Source: Thioalkalivibrio sp. ALMg11 (GTDB taxonomy: Bacteria > Pseudomonadota > Gammaproteobacteria > Ectothiorhodospirales > Ectothiorhodospiraceae). From it: a stretch of DNA of 64,000 bases. This document shows positions 15,362 to 28,763 of this stretch, one piece after another. Each line of letters begins with the position of its first letter. The stretch's first letter is position 1. The position numbers and the translations under genes were made by a program. The notes under the pieces are model-generated. The model searched no databases. It was not told the DNA's origin and saw nothing but the letters and a program-made list of their open reading frames with translations. Location: positions 62,001 to 126,000 of the forward strand of contig NZ_KB898876.1 of the NCBI RefSeq assembly GCF_000377905.1. Reading direction: 5' to 3'.

Positions 15362-18019
15362 TTACGGCGCTTCTCCGGGAGGGTGGTTTTCGCGCAAGGC
15401 GTCCTTCATGCGGTAGAGGGCCTCCAGGGCCTCGCGCGGGGACATGTCGTCCGGGTCCAGGGTGTCGAACAGGGCCTTCAGGGCGCGTGCCTCCGGTTCG
15501 TACGATTCGGGCTCGGGTGCGGCCACGTCTGCTGGGGCGGGTTTGGGCGTGAACAGCCCCAGTTGCGGTGAGTCGCTCTCGGCGGCGCGGTCCTCCAGCT
15601 CGCGCAGGTGCTGGCGTGCGAGCTTCAGGACATCGGCCGGTACCCCGGCCAGTTGCGCTACCTGCAGGCCGTAACTCTGGTTGGCCGGGCCCTCGCGGAC
15701 CTGGTGCAGGAACACGATGCTGTGTTCGTGCTCCATGGCATCCGTGTGCACGTTGGCGACCGCGGGCTCGCGCTCGGCCAGCGCCGTCAGCTCGAAGTAA
15801 TGGGTGGCGAACAGGGTCAGGGCCCGATTGTGGCGTGCCAGGCGTTCGGCGCAGGCCAGGGCCAGGGCGAGGCCGTCGAAGGTGCTGGTGCCGCGGCCGA
15901 TCTCGTCCATCAGCACCAGGCTCTCGGGGCCCGCGTTGTGCAGGATGTTGGCGGCCTCGGTCATCTCCACCATGAAGGTGGAGCGCCCGGAGGTCAGGTC
16001 GTCGGAGGCCCCGATGCGGGTGAAGATGCGGTCCACCGGGCCGATCTGCGCGCGCGTCGCCGGGACGAAGCTGCCCATGCAGGCCAGCAGCACGATCAGT
16101 GCGGTCTGACGCATGTATGTGGACTTGCCGCCCATGTTCGGGCCGGTGATCACCAGCAGCCGGCGCTCCTCCGGATCCAGCTCGGTGTCGTTGGCGACGA
16201 ACGGGGTATCCAGGCCGGCTTCCACGACCGGGTGGCGGCCCTGTTCGATACGGATGCCGGGTGCGTCGACCAGTTCCGGGCAGCGCCAGTCCAGGCGCTG
16301 CGCGCGTTCGGTCAGGCAGGCCAGGGCATCCAGCTCGGCCAGTGCGTCCGCGATGGCGCGCAGGCGCGGGGCGCGATCCTGGAGCTCGGTGATGAGGCCG
16401 TCGAACAGCGCGCGTTCGCGGGCCATGGCCTGCTCGCGGGCGGAGAGGATCTCGTCCTCGAAGCGCTTGAGTTCCTCGGTGGTGTAGCGTTCCGCGTTCT
16501 TCAGGGTCTGGCGGCGCATGAAGCGCCCGGGCAGCTCGGCCGAGCGCGTGCGCGAGACCTCGATGTAGTAGCCGTGCACGCGGTTGTAGGCGACCTTGAG
16601 CGTGGGGATGCCGGTGGCCTCGCGCTCGCGCGCCTCGATCTCGCGCAGGAACGAGTCGGCATCGTTCTCCAGTGTGCGCAGCCGATCCAGCTCGGCATCG
16701 AAGCCGGCGCGGATCATGCCGCCGTCGGTGACGCGCAACGGCGGTTCCTCGACCAGCGCGGCGGCCAGGGTCGCGCTCAGATCGTTCTCCGGGGCCAGGG
16801 ACTCGTGCAGGGCCTGCAAGGACCCGCCGGTCTCTGCCAGCGGGGTCAGGGCCTGGTGCAGGGGCGGCAGGCGTTCGAGGCTCGCGAGCAGGGCGGTCAG
16901 GTCGCGTGGCCGGGCGCTGCCGAGCACGATGCGCGAGAGGATGCGTTCGACATCCGCGCTGCCGGCGAGGGACTCGCGCAAGGGTGCGGTTGCCCCCGAC
17001 TCCAGGAGTCCGGTGATCGCGGTCTGGCGCTCGCGGATGATTGCGCGCTCGCGCAGCGGCTGATGCAGCCACTGCAGCAGTCGGCGCGAGCCCATCGCCG
17101 AGCGCGTGGTGTCCAGCAGGGCCAGCAGCGATCCGTGGCGTTCGCCGCCGAGGGTGCGGGTCAGTTCCAGGTTACGGCGGGTGGCCGGGTCCAGCACCAG
17201 CATCTGGCTACGCAGCTCGTGCGCCAGGCCGGTGATGTGCGCAAGGTCGCCCCGATGGCGGTTCTGCACGTAGGCAAGCAGGGCCCCGGCCGCGGCGACC
17301 CCGAGATCCAGGCCCTCGCAGCCGAAGCCGGAGAGATCGCGGGTACCGAAGTGGGTGGTCAGGACCCGGCGGGCGGAGACGCCGTCGAAGTGCCAGTCGG
17401 CGTGGTGTTGCGGGGCGAAGCCCTCGATCCCGGGGATGGGTGCGGCCTGATCCGGGATCAGGCATTCCACTGGATCCAGCCGCGCCAGCTCGGCGGCCAG
17501 CTCGGTCGCGTCGCGCACCTCCAGCAGGCGGAACTGGCCGCTGGCGAACTCCAGGCTGGCGATCCCGAAGCCCTCCTTGCGGCCCTTGATGGCGGCCGAG
17601 CCGGCCGGGCAGACGGCGACCATCCGGTTGATGCTGCGGGCATCCAGCAGGGCCTCCTCGGTGACCGTGCCGGGGGTGACGATGCGCACAACCTCGCGCT
17701 TGACCGGGCCCTTCTGTGCACCCACCGCGCTGGTCTGCTCGCAGATGGCGACGCTCTCGCCCAGCTTCAGCAGGCGCGCGAGATAGCTCTCCAGGGTGTG
17801 CACCGGGATGCCGGCCATGGGGATGGGTTGTCCGGCCGATTCGCCGCGCCGGGTCAGGGTGATGTCGAGCAGCCCCGCGGCGCGCTCGGCGTCGTCATGG
17901 AACAGCTCGTAGAAATCGCCCATGCGGTAGAGCAGCAGCGTGTCGGGGTACTCGGCCTTGATACCGAGGTACTGCTGCATCATCGGGGTGTGTGCGGAAA
18001 GGTCTGTATTGTCAGTCAC
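15362..18019 (-). CDS. mutS: DNA mismatch repair protein MutS
   Basis: 885 residues from a GTG start. This start gives [18 protein letters not shown], matching the usual MutS N-terminus; an ATG at 18124 in the same frame would add 35 unrelated residues. The mismatch-binding Phe-X-Glu is in [13 protein letters not shown]. The ATPase Walker A is [19 protein letters not shown] (about residue 625), followed by the ABC-type region [14 protein letters not shown] and the helix-turn-helix dimer region. MutS recognises base mismatches and recruits MutL. About 20 C-terminal residues form the tetramer region. Confidence 0.95.
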   Translation of the reverse strand: MTDNTDLSAHTPMMQQYLGIKAEYPDTLLLYRMGDFYELFHDDAERAAGLLDITLTRRGESAGQPIPMAGIPVHTLESYLARLLKLGESVAICEQTSAVGAQKGPVKREVVRIVTPGTVTEEALLDARSINRMVAVCPAGSAAIKGRKEGFGIASLEFASGQFRLLEVRDATELAAELARLDPVECLIPDQAAPIPGIEGFAPQHHADWHFDGVSARRVLTTHFGTRDLSGFGCEGLDLGVAAAGALLAYVQNRHRGDLAHITGLAHELRSQMLVLDPATRRNLELTRTLGGERHGSLLALLDTTRSAMGSRRLLQWLHQPLRERAIIRERQTAITGLLESGATAPLRESLAGSADVERILSRIVLGSARPRDLTALLASLERLPPLHQALTPLAETGGSLQALHESLAPENDLSATLAAALVEEPPLRVTDGGMIRAGFDAELDRLRTLENDADSFLREIEAREREATGIPTLKVAYNRVHGYYIEVSRTRSAELPGRFMRRQTLKNAERYTTEELKRFEDEILSAREQAMARERALFDGLITELQDRAPRLRAIADALAELDALACLTERAQRLDWRCPELVDAPGIRIEQGRHPVVEAGLDTPFVANDTELDPEERRLLVITGPNMGGKSTYMRQTALIVLLACMGSFVPATRAQIGPVDRIFTRIGASDDLTSGRSTFMVEMTEAANILHNAGPESLVLMDEIGRGTSTFDGLALALACAERLARHNRALTLFATHYFELTALAEREPAVANVHTDAMEHEHSIVFLHQVREGPANQSYGLQVAQLAGVPADVLKLARQHLRELEDRAAESDSPQLGLFTPKPAPADVAAPEPESYEPEARALKALFDTLDPDDMSPREALEALYRMKDALRENHPPGEAP

Positions 18020-18161
18020 TTGTGAGCGGCTGTCCAAAAAATCGGGGTTTGCAATTAGACATTTGTCTAATACTCGGGGGTTTGGCGCGCACGGTATCAC
18101 GCGCGCGGATGTATCGGTGGGCAACCCCTCGTGCCCCCCGTGCGGGCTCCATACCCCAACG

Positions 18162-18273
18162 AAAAACGCCCCGGCCTCTCAGGGGGAGAAGGCACGGGGC
18201 GCCGAGCACACAGGGGGGTGGTGCTCTTCAGTCACGCTATCCGGCGCACATCAGGACCGCAAGCAGGCCAACT
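18162..18273 (-). ncRNA. Candidate small RNA, copy 1 (C-rich loop plus Rho-independent terminator)
   Basis: Read on the minus strand, a stem GAGCAC/GTGCTC with loop ACCCCCCTGT (18204-18226) is followed by a GC-rich hairpin CGCCCCG...CGGGGCG and a run of five T (18162-18201). Upstream the element shares AGTTGGC and ATAGCGT with the second copy at 19495-19594. The hairpin, loop and T-run have the form of a short transcript with its own terminator. It lies upstream of mutS on the same strand. No promoter can be named with confidence. Confidence 0.5.
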
Positions 18274-18558
18274 AACGTTCCACACCCCTGCTTATAACGC
18301 CCTCGTAACGCCCTCGAGTAGCGGGGTAGACATTCGCGCGGCTGGCATCGTTGTGTGGTGCGGTCTGCCGCCGATTTGCCCGGCTAATGCTGCATCTCAT
18401 CGGAGTATGGGCGGCGGTGCTCATCGGTCCGGCGGCGCTCGATCCGGGCAAACGCGCAGTATACGGATGCAGCGCCCGACGTGGCAGGTGGGGCACGTGC
18501 GGGAGTTGTGCCACACTCGGGTTAGCGCAAGCGACGCGATGTCAGGCAGGAGGCGAGC

Positions 18559-18861
18559 ATGATCGGGGAAGAGGATCGGCGCGATCACCGGCGGATGCAG
18601 GTCAGCACGGCGGCGCGTGTCACCTGGCGCTCCAGTGGCGAGTCCATCAGTGTGCAGCTGGAGGACCTCTCCGCCATGGGTTGCGCCTTCGTGGCACAGC
18701 GCGAGACCGATGCCGGTGTGGGCATGACGGTCTCGGTGCCGAGCCCGGACGGTCGCCTGGAGGGCCTGGAGCGCCACGGCCGCGTGGTGCGCTGCGCCCC
18801 CGTCGAGGGCGCATCCGGCAACGGCTGGCGGGTTGCGGTCGCCTTCGATCCGGAGGGATGA
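18559..18861 (+). CDS. PilZ-domain protein
   Basis: 100 residues, a single PilZ-type domain. The N-terminal RRDHRRMQVSTAARVTWRSS provides the RxxxR motif for c-di-GMP. The second motif (usually D/N-x-S-x-x-G) appears as LEDLSAMGCAFVA. Such one-domain proteins bind c-di-GMP and act on motility, biofilm or exopolysaccharide partners. It ends eight bases before pncC, so the two are probably cotranscribed. Confidence 0.75.
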   Translation: MIGEEDRRDHRRMQVSTAARVTWRSSGESISVQLEDLSAMGCAFVAQRETDAGVGMTVSVPSPDGRLEGLERHGRVVRCAPVEGASGNGWRVAVAFDPEG

Positions 18862-18868
18862 TCGCGCC

Positions 18869-19393
18869 ATGACGGCAGAATCGAGCACCACCCTCCTGAC
18901 GCTGCGCGAGTCCGACACCCCCAGCCTGTCGGCCCTGGTTTATGACCTGGGCGAACGTCTGATGGCGAAGGGCGAACGTCTGTGCACCGTGGAATCCTGC
19001 ACCGGCGGCGGCATCGCCCAGGCGATGACGGATATCCCGGGTAGCTCGCAGTGGTTTGAATGCGGCTGGGTGGCGTACTCCAACGCCGCCAAGACCGGGA
19101 TGGTCGGTGTCCCGGCCGAACTGATCGAGGAACACGGCGCCGTCAGCGAGGCGGTGGCTCGCGCGATGGTCGAGGGCGGGCTGGCCCGCAGCGGTGCGGA
19201 TCACGCGCTCTCGGTCACAGGAATCGCCGGGCCCGGCGGCGGGACCGATGCCAAGCCGGTCGGCACGGTCTGCTTCGGCTGGCAACAGCGAGGCCAGGAT
19301 GCCCGTGTCGAGACCTGCCATTTCGATGGCGAACGCCACGAGGTCCGCCTGCAGTCCATGCTGCATGCCCTGAGCGAACTGCTGGGGCACTAG
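18869..19393 (+). CDS. pncC: Nicotinamide-nucleotide amidohydrolase (CinA C-terminal family)
   Basis: 174 residues. The motifs GERLCTVESCTGGGIAQAMT, ECGWVAYSNAAKTGMVGVP and SVTGIAGPGGGTDAKPVGTV are those of PncC, the stand-alone CinA C-terminal domain that deamidates NMN to nicotinic acid mononucleotide in pyridine-nucleotide recycling. The ATG at 18869 has gaggg upstream; a start at 18833 would overlap the pilZ gene. The position between mutS and recA is conserved in gammaproteobacteria. Confidence 0.92.
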   Translation: MTAESSTTLLTLRESDTPSLSALVYDLGERLMAKGERLCTVESCTGGGIAQAMTDIPGSSQWFECGWVAYSNAAKTGMVGVPAELIEEHGAVSEAVARAMVEGGLARSGADHALSVTGIAGPGGGTDAKPVGTVCFGWQQRGQDARVETCHFDGERHEVRLQSMLHALSELLGH

Positions 19394-19494
19394 GTGTGAT
19401 CTCTCTATAGGTTGTCCACGGGGCCATGCCGGCCCGGGAACCTCGAGTCGACGGCCGCGCCTGGAATCTCGTGGGCGCGCGTGCCCCTCCCATG

Positions 19495-19594
19495 AAAACG
19501 CCCCGGCCTCTGGAGGCACGGGGCGTCGAGGACACAGGGGAGGAGGTGCTCGCGGGAAACGCTATTCGTCCCCTTTGGCCCCCGTAAGCCAACT
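19495..19594 (-). ncRNA. Candidate small RNA, copy 2 (CCUCCUCCCC loop plus Rho-independent terminator)
   Basis: On the minus strand the element reads AGTTGGC, ATAGCGT, then a stem CGAGCAC/GTCCTCG with one mismatch whose loop holds CCTCCTCCCC. A near-perfect terminator hairpin (CGCCCCG-TGCCTC-CAGAGGC-CGGGGCG) and TTTT (19495-19525) follow. The loop is complementary to a Shine-Dalgarno sequence. The layout (two stem-loops, anti-SD loop, 3' terminator) recalls the CcsR or 'cuckoo' RNAs of alphaproteobacteria. It cannot be the terminator of pncC, which is on the other strand. Confidence 0.5.
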
Positions 19595-19842
19595 GGCTCA
19601 CAGACCCCGAATTTCGCCCTGAACCCCGCGCTGGAACGTGTGCGGGGCCGCGACTGTGTGGGCCGCGTTCGGGGCGGGGGGCGATTCCGCGGGTGTGCGC
19701 CAGCGTCCGTTCCGCGGCGTCAGGGTTGGACGGCCGCCGGGGTGGCGTTCCGGGATAGAGCTCCGGGATAAAGCGACGGGATTAACGGAGTCACAGAACC
19801 GGGCAGGCGAACCGGAGCTATGCGGTATACGGTATATGTTGT

Positions 19843-19861
19843 GCATACGAAGGTCGTATGC
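19843..19861. promoter_or_regulatory. Perfect inverted repeat upstream of the MscK-like gene
   Basis: GCATACGA-agg-TCGTATGC is a perfect 8-bp inverted repeat. It lies just after an AT-rich stretch (ggtatacggtatatg, 19824-19838) that could be a promoter -10 region. At about 75 bases before the ATG at 19937 it is placed like a repressor operator. No regulator gene is adjacent. The rest of 19595-19842 shows nothing I can name. Confidence 0.35.
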
Positions 19862-19936
19862 CCCGGACCGCGCGGAGTATGCCGTGCGGGGCGGGATCGC
19901 AAGTCGACGGCGGGCGGGTTCGCGGACAGGTAGACC

Positions 19937-22900
19937 ATGAGAAGGAACGACGGGTGCAACAAGTGCCGCCGGACGTGGCGGCTCGCGTTCCTTGGGATCG
20001 CCCTGCTGCCGTGGCTGGTGGCCGGTCCGCTGGCTGGGGCAGACGAGGATTCGGAGCCATCCTCGCCGGTGATGGTAAGCCCGGCGGAAGTGACGGCCCT
20101 GGAGGTCGACCTGGCCGCTTTCCGTGAGCGCCTGCCCAGGTTGCTGGGGGCAGTGGACACGCAGCCGGCGGAGGAGTGGCTGGAGGCCAGTCCGCTGGAT
20201 GAGCTTGAGGCGCGCAGCGGCGACGAGGAGCGGGCGGACGCAGAACGGGCGCTGTGGGACCAGGCCCGCGAGCACGAGCAGGCGGGTGTCGAGCGGGTGC
20301 GCGGAGCGCTGGACCGTGCGACCACCGCCCGGGAGGTGCCGGAACGCCTGGGCGAGTTGGAACAGGGCCTGGACGGGATCGGGGCATTCCCGCCCGGGCT
20401 GGGCGAGGAGGTCTCGATCCGCCGGCTCGAGGATGCACTGGAACGGGTGGCGCGCGACCGCGAGCGACTGGAAGCGGAGCTCGATGACCAGCGCATCCGG
20501 CACGCGCAACTGGAAGAGCAGGCAGAGGTTCAGGCGGAGACCCTGGAGCAACTGCGCCGGGAGCGTCAGGAGCTGGAGGACGGGCCACAGCCGCTGCCCG
20601 AGGAGGTCGAATGGACGGAAGCGCACGCGGCCGTGCAAGAGGCCCGGGGGCGCCAGGCGGATGCCCGCCTGGTTGCGGCGCAGCTGGATGCCGATTCGCT
20701 GCCGCCGCGCATGCAGGCGCTGGGCCTGCTGATCCGCGGCCTGGAGCTGGAGGAGCGGTGGCAGCGCGTCCTGCAGAGTCGGCTGGAGGTCCGGTTGACC
20801 GAGCTGTCCAGCGAGGAATTGCAGGAACTGCGTTCGGAGTTGCGGACCCTGCTGGAGCGTCAGCCGGAAGCACGGCGGCACTATGAGGAAGAAATCGAGG
20901 AACTGCATGCGGCCTTCGACCGCATTGCGGAGGCCCGGGCACAGACCCGCACCCTGCAGCATGAGCGTGATCGGCTGGTCCGGGTTGAACGGGAACTGGC
21001 GCAATCCCTGTCCCATGTCCACGAGCGCCTGGAGATCAGTGGCCTGACCGAGGCGTTGGGCGGGGTTTTCCTGGAGGAGCAGCGACGCCTGCACGATCTT
21101 GACCAGGTCCGCTTCCAACTGCGTGATCTGGAGCGAGAACTGGCGCAGTCGCAGTTGCGGACCATCAGTCTGCGCGAGCGTCTGGCTGCGCTGCCGGCGG
21201 ACCCGGTGGCGGAGTGGGAACCCCCAGCACGTGCCGCCTTGCGCGAGCTTCGCCGCCAGACACTGAATGCGGAGCTGCAGTCCGAGGAGGCGCGGACCGA
21301 ACAGCTGCGCCAGGCCGACCTGCGTCTGCGGGCGGTCGTCGAGCTGGTGGCGGAACTCGACCGTATCCTGCGAGAAGCGCTGCTCTGGTGGCCGAGTCAT
21401 TCCCCGGTCGGGGTCGCGTGGATCGAGCGGGTGCCGGCCGCGACCCTTGCCCTGCTTGACCCCGAGGCCTGGGCGGAGCTGCAGGAGACATTCCTGCGCG
21501 AGACGTTGCACCGGCCATGGTTCATCGGCTTCATGCTGCTGGTGGCGGGACTGCTCTATTTTGCCGGGCGCAATATCCACCGTCACCTGGAGCGCCTCGC
21601 CGAACTGACCCGTCACCGCTACACGGACAGTCTCGGGATCACCGTCAGGGCCCTGGGGTGGAGTCTGCTGCGTGTCCTGCCCGTCCCATTTCTGCTGTTG
21701 TCTCTCGCATTCCAGCTGCATGCGGTCCCGGACCCGGGCTTTGCGGTGGAGGTGCTGTCCCTGGCGCTGGTCACGGTTTCGGTGTGGTGGCTGGCGGGGC
21801 ATCTCCTGCTTCTCTTTATCAGCCGCCATGGGGTCGGGGCCGCGCATTTCGGCTGGCCCGAGCCATGGCTGACTCGCCTTTATCGTCATCTGCACTGGTT
21901 TCTGCCGGTGCAGACCCTGCTGTTCCTGTTCGTGGCACTGACCTTCGGGCACCCGAGCGACGCGGTGTTCGACCTTTATGGCCGTCTGGCACTCCTGGCG
22001 GTCATTCTGAACTTTGGTCTGGTGGCCTGGCTGCTACTGGTTCCGGTCCCGGACGCCTCGGGAGACGGCACGCTGGATGATCGCGGCCGCCGGCTGCTGC
22101 TGCTGCGGGGGATCCTGATCCTGGCGGTGGTGGGTCTGGTCACCCTCACCCTGGCCGGTTATCTGTACACCGTGGCCGAGCTTCTGCGGCACCTGGTCGG
22201 GACGGTCCTGGTACTGATTGTCGTCGGTCTTGGCTACAGCCTGGCGGCCCGGTGGCTGGTCCTGGGCGAGATGCGGCTGGCGCTGCTCCGGGTCCGTGAA
22301 CGGCGCGAGCTGGAAGCGGTCACCGAGGGCGGCAGCGGCGGCGAGGCCGGGCTGGATGCCCCCGAACCGCGGCTGAGCATGGAGGATGTGAACCTGCAAA
22401 GCCGCACCCTGCTGCGGGTGGCGGCGCTGGGCGGCATGGTGGTGGGGCTGTTGTGGGTGTGGGCGGACATCCTGCCGGCCCTGGCCTGGCTGGACGGGAT
22501 CACGCTGTGGTCGCGCACGATCGAGATCGGCGAGAGCGAAATCCTCACCAGCGTGTCCCTCCAGGATCTGTTGCTGGCCGCGTTTCTGGGGGTGCTGTTT
22601 CTGTTGTCCGCGCGCAACTTGCCGGGGCTGGTGGAGATCCTCCTTTCGCGCAGCACGAAGATGGATGCGCCCGGGCGCTACACGTTCACCATGCTCTTGC
22701 GCTACTTCCTGGCCGTGGTGGCGGTCATCGTCGTGTTTTCGCTCCTGGGCCTGCGCTGGAGCGAAATCCAGTGGCTGGTGGCGGCGCTGACCATCGGTCT
22801 GGGTTTCGGGCTGCAGGAGGTCGTGGCCAACTTCGTTGCCGGCCTGATCGTGCTGCTGGAGCGCCCGGTCCGGGTGGGCGATACCATCACCGTCGGCGAA

Positions 22901-23398
22901 TACAGCGGGACGGTATCGAAGATCCGGGGCCGGGCTACCACGATCGTCGACTGGGATAACCGGGAGATCGTGGTTCCCAACAAGATGTTCATCTCGGACC
23001 ACCTGATCAACTGGACCCTGAGCGACACGACCACGCGGCTGGTGATCCCCGTGGGGGTGAGCTATGAGTCCGATGTCGATCTCGTCCGGGAGACCCTCCT
23101 GGAGGTTGCCCACGACGACCCGCACGTCCTGGAGGATCCCGAATCGGTGGTGTATTTCCTCCGATTCGGGGACACCGCGCTGAATTTCGAACTCCGGGTG
23201 TTCGTCTGTCAGATGGCGGACCGGCTGGTCACACTGAGTGAACTCCACACCGCAATCATCAAGCGCTTCCGTGAACTGGGTATCAAGATCGCCTTTCCGC
23301 AGATGGACGTCCGTCTGCACGACGACGGAACGCGACGGCGCAGCTCCGCGTCCCCTTCGGTGGGTCGCGACGAACCCGGGGACCCCACCGATCGGTGA
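19937..23398 (+). CDS. MscK/YjeP-like large mechanosensitive channel
   Basis: 1153 residues. A signal peptide (about 1-38, ending AGPLAGADE) is followed by some 430 residues of charged, heptad-like coiled coil rich in E, R and L (residues 45-480), the periplasmic MscS-porin domain. Around 11 helices start near residue 527. The C-terminal MscS domain contains GLGFGLQEVVANFVAGLIVL and ERPVRVGDTITVGEYSGTVS, then RATTIVDWDNREIVVPNKMF. The channel would open under membrane tension during osmotic downshift. Its layout matches MscK/MscM of E. coli. Confidence 0.9.
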   Translation: MRRNDGCNKCRRTWRLAFLGIALLPWLVAGPLAGADEDSEPSSPVMVSPAEVTALEVDLAAFRERLPRLLGAVDTQPAEEWLEASPLDELEARSGDEERADAERALWDQAREHEQAGVERVRGALDRATTAREVPERLGELEQGLDGIGAFPPGLGEEVSIRRLEDALERVARDRERLEAELDDQRIRHAQLEEQAEVQAETLEQLRRERQELEDGPQPLPEEVEWTEAHAAVQEARGRQADARLVAAQLDADSLPPRMQALGLLIRGLELEERWQRVLQSRLEVRLTELSSEELQELRSELRTLLERQPEARRHYEEEIEELHAAFDRIAEARAQTRTLQHERDRLVRVERELAQSLSHVHERLEISGLTEALGGVFLEEQRRLHDLDQVRFQLRDLERELAQSQLRTISLRERLAALPADPVAEWEPPARAALRELRRQTLNAELQSEEARTEQLRQADLRLRAVVELVAELDRILREALLWWPSHSPVGVAWIERVPAATLALLDPEAWAELQETFLRETLHRPWFIGFMLLVAGLLYFAGRNIHRHLERLAELTRHRYTDSLGITVRALGWSLLRVLPVPFLLLSLAFQLHAVPDPGFAVEVLSLALVTVSVWWLAGHLLLLFISRHGVGAAHFGWPEPWLTRLYRHLHWFLPVQTLLFLFVALTFGHPSDAVFDLYGRLALLAVILNFGLVAWLLLVPVPDASGDGTLDDRGRRLLLLRGILILAVVGLVTLTLAGYLYTVAELLRHLVGTVLVLIVVGLGYSLAARWLVLGEMRLALLRVRERRELEAVTEGGSGGEAGLDAPEPRLSMEDVNLQSRTLLRVAALGGMVVGLLWVWADILPALAWLDGITLWSRTIEIGESEILTSVSLQDLLLAAFLGVLFLLSARNLPGLVEILLSRSTKMDAPGRYTFTMLLRYFLAVVAVIVVFSLLGLRWSEIQWLVAALTIGLGFGLQEVVANFVAGLIVLLERPVRVGDTITVGEYSGTVSKIRGRATTIVDWDNREIVVPNKMFISDHLINWTLSDTTTRLVIPVGVSYESDVDLVRETLLEVAHDDPHVLEDPESVVYFLRFGDTALNFELRVFVCQMADRLVTLSELHTAIIKRFRELGIKIAFPQMDVRLHDDGTRRRSSASPSVGRDEPGDPTDR

Positions 23399-23491
23399 CG
23401 GGTGCCCGGTTCGTCGGCCCGGGGCGGTGACCCGGGCAAACCCAAGCGTCCCGCCTCCCGGCCAGGCTGCTTGCCTCCAGTGCCGCGCGCT

Positions 23492-23809
23492 TTAAGGAGA
23501 CGCTGATTTAATCGCGCGCTCGCGCTCGAGTCGCTTTTGCGTGCGAACAAGGCGCGGCGACTGCCGTGCAGTCATTCTGCACAAGGGAGCCGCAACGCCG
23601 TGCGCGCGCCCGTTTTCGTCAACAACGGGCGGCCGAGCCCGCTCTTTCAATCACTTGTCGGGTTGGTGCCCCCCCCCATTTCAATGAGAATGGCCCGATC
23701 CTGCGTTGCGCCGCTTGCGGGTAGAACCACTACCCGCTGCACGACGCGCCTGGTCTCGGGAAACAGGGGGCACCAACGCGAGCGTGCGATTAAATCAGCG
23801 TCTCCTTAA
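23492..23809. mobile_element. MITE-like element with 29-bp terminal inverted repeats and TTAA flanks
   Basis: The ends 23496-23524 and 23777-23805 are inverted copies matching at 28 of 29 positions; each terminus starts GGAGACGCTGATTTAATCGC. Both ends are flanked by TTAA (23492-23495 and 23806-23809), a fitting four-base target duplication. The 310-bp element has no transposase gene. Subterminal sequence includes gtgcgaacaagg. The YTAR-type target and GG-starting ends resemble the IS5 family, so it may be a non-autonomous IS5-derived element. It lies 150 bp upstream of recA. Confidence 0.75.
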
Positions 23810-23860
23810 GCGGGGCGGCGTGTGTTTTTTGCAAGTCCTTTGTCCCTGCACGATCACGGG

Positions 23861-23889
23861 TTGGGTCACTCCCCGCCCTGTGGGATACT
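23861..23889 (+). promoter_or_regulatory. Likely sigma-70 promoter of recA
   Basis: TTGGGT (23861-23866) and GATACT (23884-23889) are separated by 17 bases and lie 71 bases before the recA start. The match to TTGACA/TATAAT is fair. No CTG-N10-CAG LexA operator is visible in or around it. The MITE-like element ends about 50 bases upstream. Confidence 0.45.
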
Positions 23890-23959
23890 GCGGCCCCGTA
23901 TCCGCCCCGTCTTGGGCAACGGGTCGGAAACCATCGCAGCAAGTATCGGGAGGCATACC

Positions 23960-24980
<1,021 letters not shown>

Positions 24981-25006
<26 letters not shown>

Positions 25007-25460
25007 CCCGGCCGACCCCGAGGCGGCGCTTGAGGCGGGCCTGCGGTTGCTGATTCGGCGCGAACACTCCGGCCGGGAGCTTGCCCGCAAGCTCGGTGAG
25101 CGCGGCTTCGAACGGGATGCGGTGGACGCCGCGCTGGAACGCGCGCGCCAGCTCGACTACCTGAGCGATACCCGTTACGCGGACTTCATGGCCCGCCACC
25201 GCACCGAGCAGGGTTACGGCGAACAGCGCATCCGCGCCGAACTTGCCCACAACGGCATCGGCAACGACACCGTCAACGCCGCCATCGACGCCCTGGAGAT
25301 CGACTGGATCGACCAGGCCCGTGGCCAGCTCGAACGCCACTTCCGCCATCCCCCCGAGACCCGCGAGGACGAGGCCCGCTACCTTCGCCACCTCGCGGGC
25401 CGCGGCTTCCCCGGCGGTGTCGCTCACCAGGCCCTCGCCACCTGGAAGGACGAGTCCTGA
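24981..25460 (+). CDS. recX: Regulatory protein RecX
   Basis: 159 residues made of three-helix repeats. Family motifs are [39 protein letters not shown] and [18 protein letters not shown]. RecX binds RecA filaments and limits their extension. The start lies inside the last 26 bases of recA, so the two are translationally coupled as in Pseudomonas. Confidence 0.92.
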
Positions 25461-25862
25461 CCGATTGCTTCGCTGCGCTCGCAATGACGTTCTATTTACC
25501 CCGCCATTGCGAGCGCAGCGAGTAATCTCCTGACGCAGCCACGCGAGTCGGATCTCAAGCAATTCCGGGACGATTGCCGCGGCGCCTCGCAATGACGTGC
25601 CTTCTACCCCGTCATCGCGAGTGGCATCGCGACGAAGCACAAAAGCGGCGAAGCAGCGTTGAACGGCCGCAGGCCGGCCCGAAGGGCGAGCGAAGCGAGT
25701 AATCGCCCAACGGGACCACCGGCTCCGGCGGCCGAGCAACCCCCCCCCCTCAACCGGCGGGTGTCCCCGCGAAGGTATGGCCCGAAAATGGGCCCGGCAA
25801 TACGCGGGTGGAGCGCTTGCGTGATAGCATTCCGGGCTTGACCCCATTGCTATCGGAACCGC
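25461..25862. repeat. 402-bp intergenic block of dispersed repeats before alaS
   Basis: The block contains at least two partial copies of a 'cattgcgagcgcagcgagtaat' type repeat (25503-25525 and 25614-25640, with inverted fragments near 25468-25490 and 25572-25600). The segment 25637-25708 is nearly identical to 9377-9444. The last 100 bases before alaS hold a C-tract and cttgcgtgatagcat (25816-25830), which could be part of the alaS promoter. No gene or attenuator is visible. Confidence 0.6.
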
Positions 25863-28472
<2,610 letters not shown>

Positions 28473-28763
28473 CCGCCCGGTATCGTCCGATCCCCGTCAT
28501 GGCGAGGCGCGTAGCGCCGTGGCGATCTCCGGGGGTAGCCCCGGTGCGGGAGGGTTCGGCGGGATCCGGTGGTTTCGGATGGAGGTTGCCGGGCCCCGTC
28601 GGGGCCTTGCAATGACGGGGCCCTGCGCGGGGTTTGCCGGCGCGGCGGGCTTTAATGCGGCGGCTAGTTAGTGTTTAATGCCCGCTTCTTAAGTAAACGC
28701 TAATGGATGGGGTGCGCCCTGTCCGGACGGTCGCAAGGGCCGGGCACGGAACGGAATCTTGAA
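28473..28763. repeat. Intergenic repeats and palindrome between alaS and lysC
   Basis: 28490-28530 and 28585-28625 hold inverted fragments of the 'gtcattgcgag' repeat (cccgtcatggcgaggcgcgt... and ...ggccttgcaatgacgggg), enough to fold as a large stem and perhaps end the alaS transcript. At 28669-28702 is an inverted repeat TAGTGTTTA-N16-TAAACGCTA with one mismatch, in an AT-rich patch that is the likely lysC promoter region. No riboswitch is recognisable. Confidence 0.5.

Noticed and set aside
23841-23900. LexA box in front of recA
   Set aside because: ctgtgggatactgcgg starts like an SOS box but lacks the CAG half at the required spacing.
28473-28763. Lysine riboswitch before lysC
   Set aside because: No conserved lysine-aptamer sequence or multi-helix junction could be recognised; the space is filled by dispersed repeats and a short palindrome.
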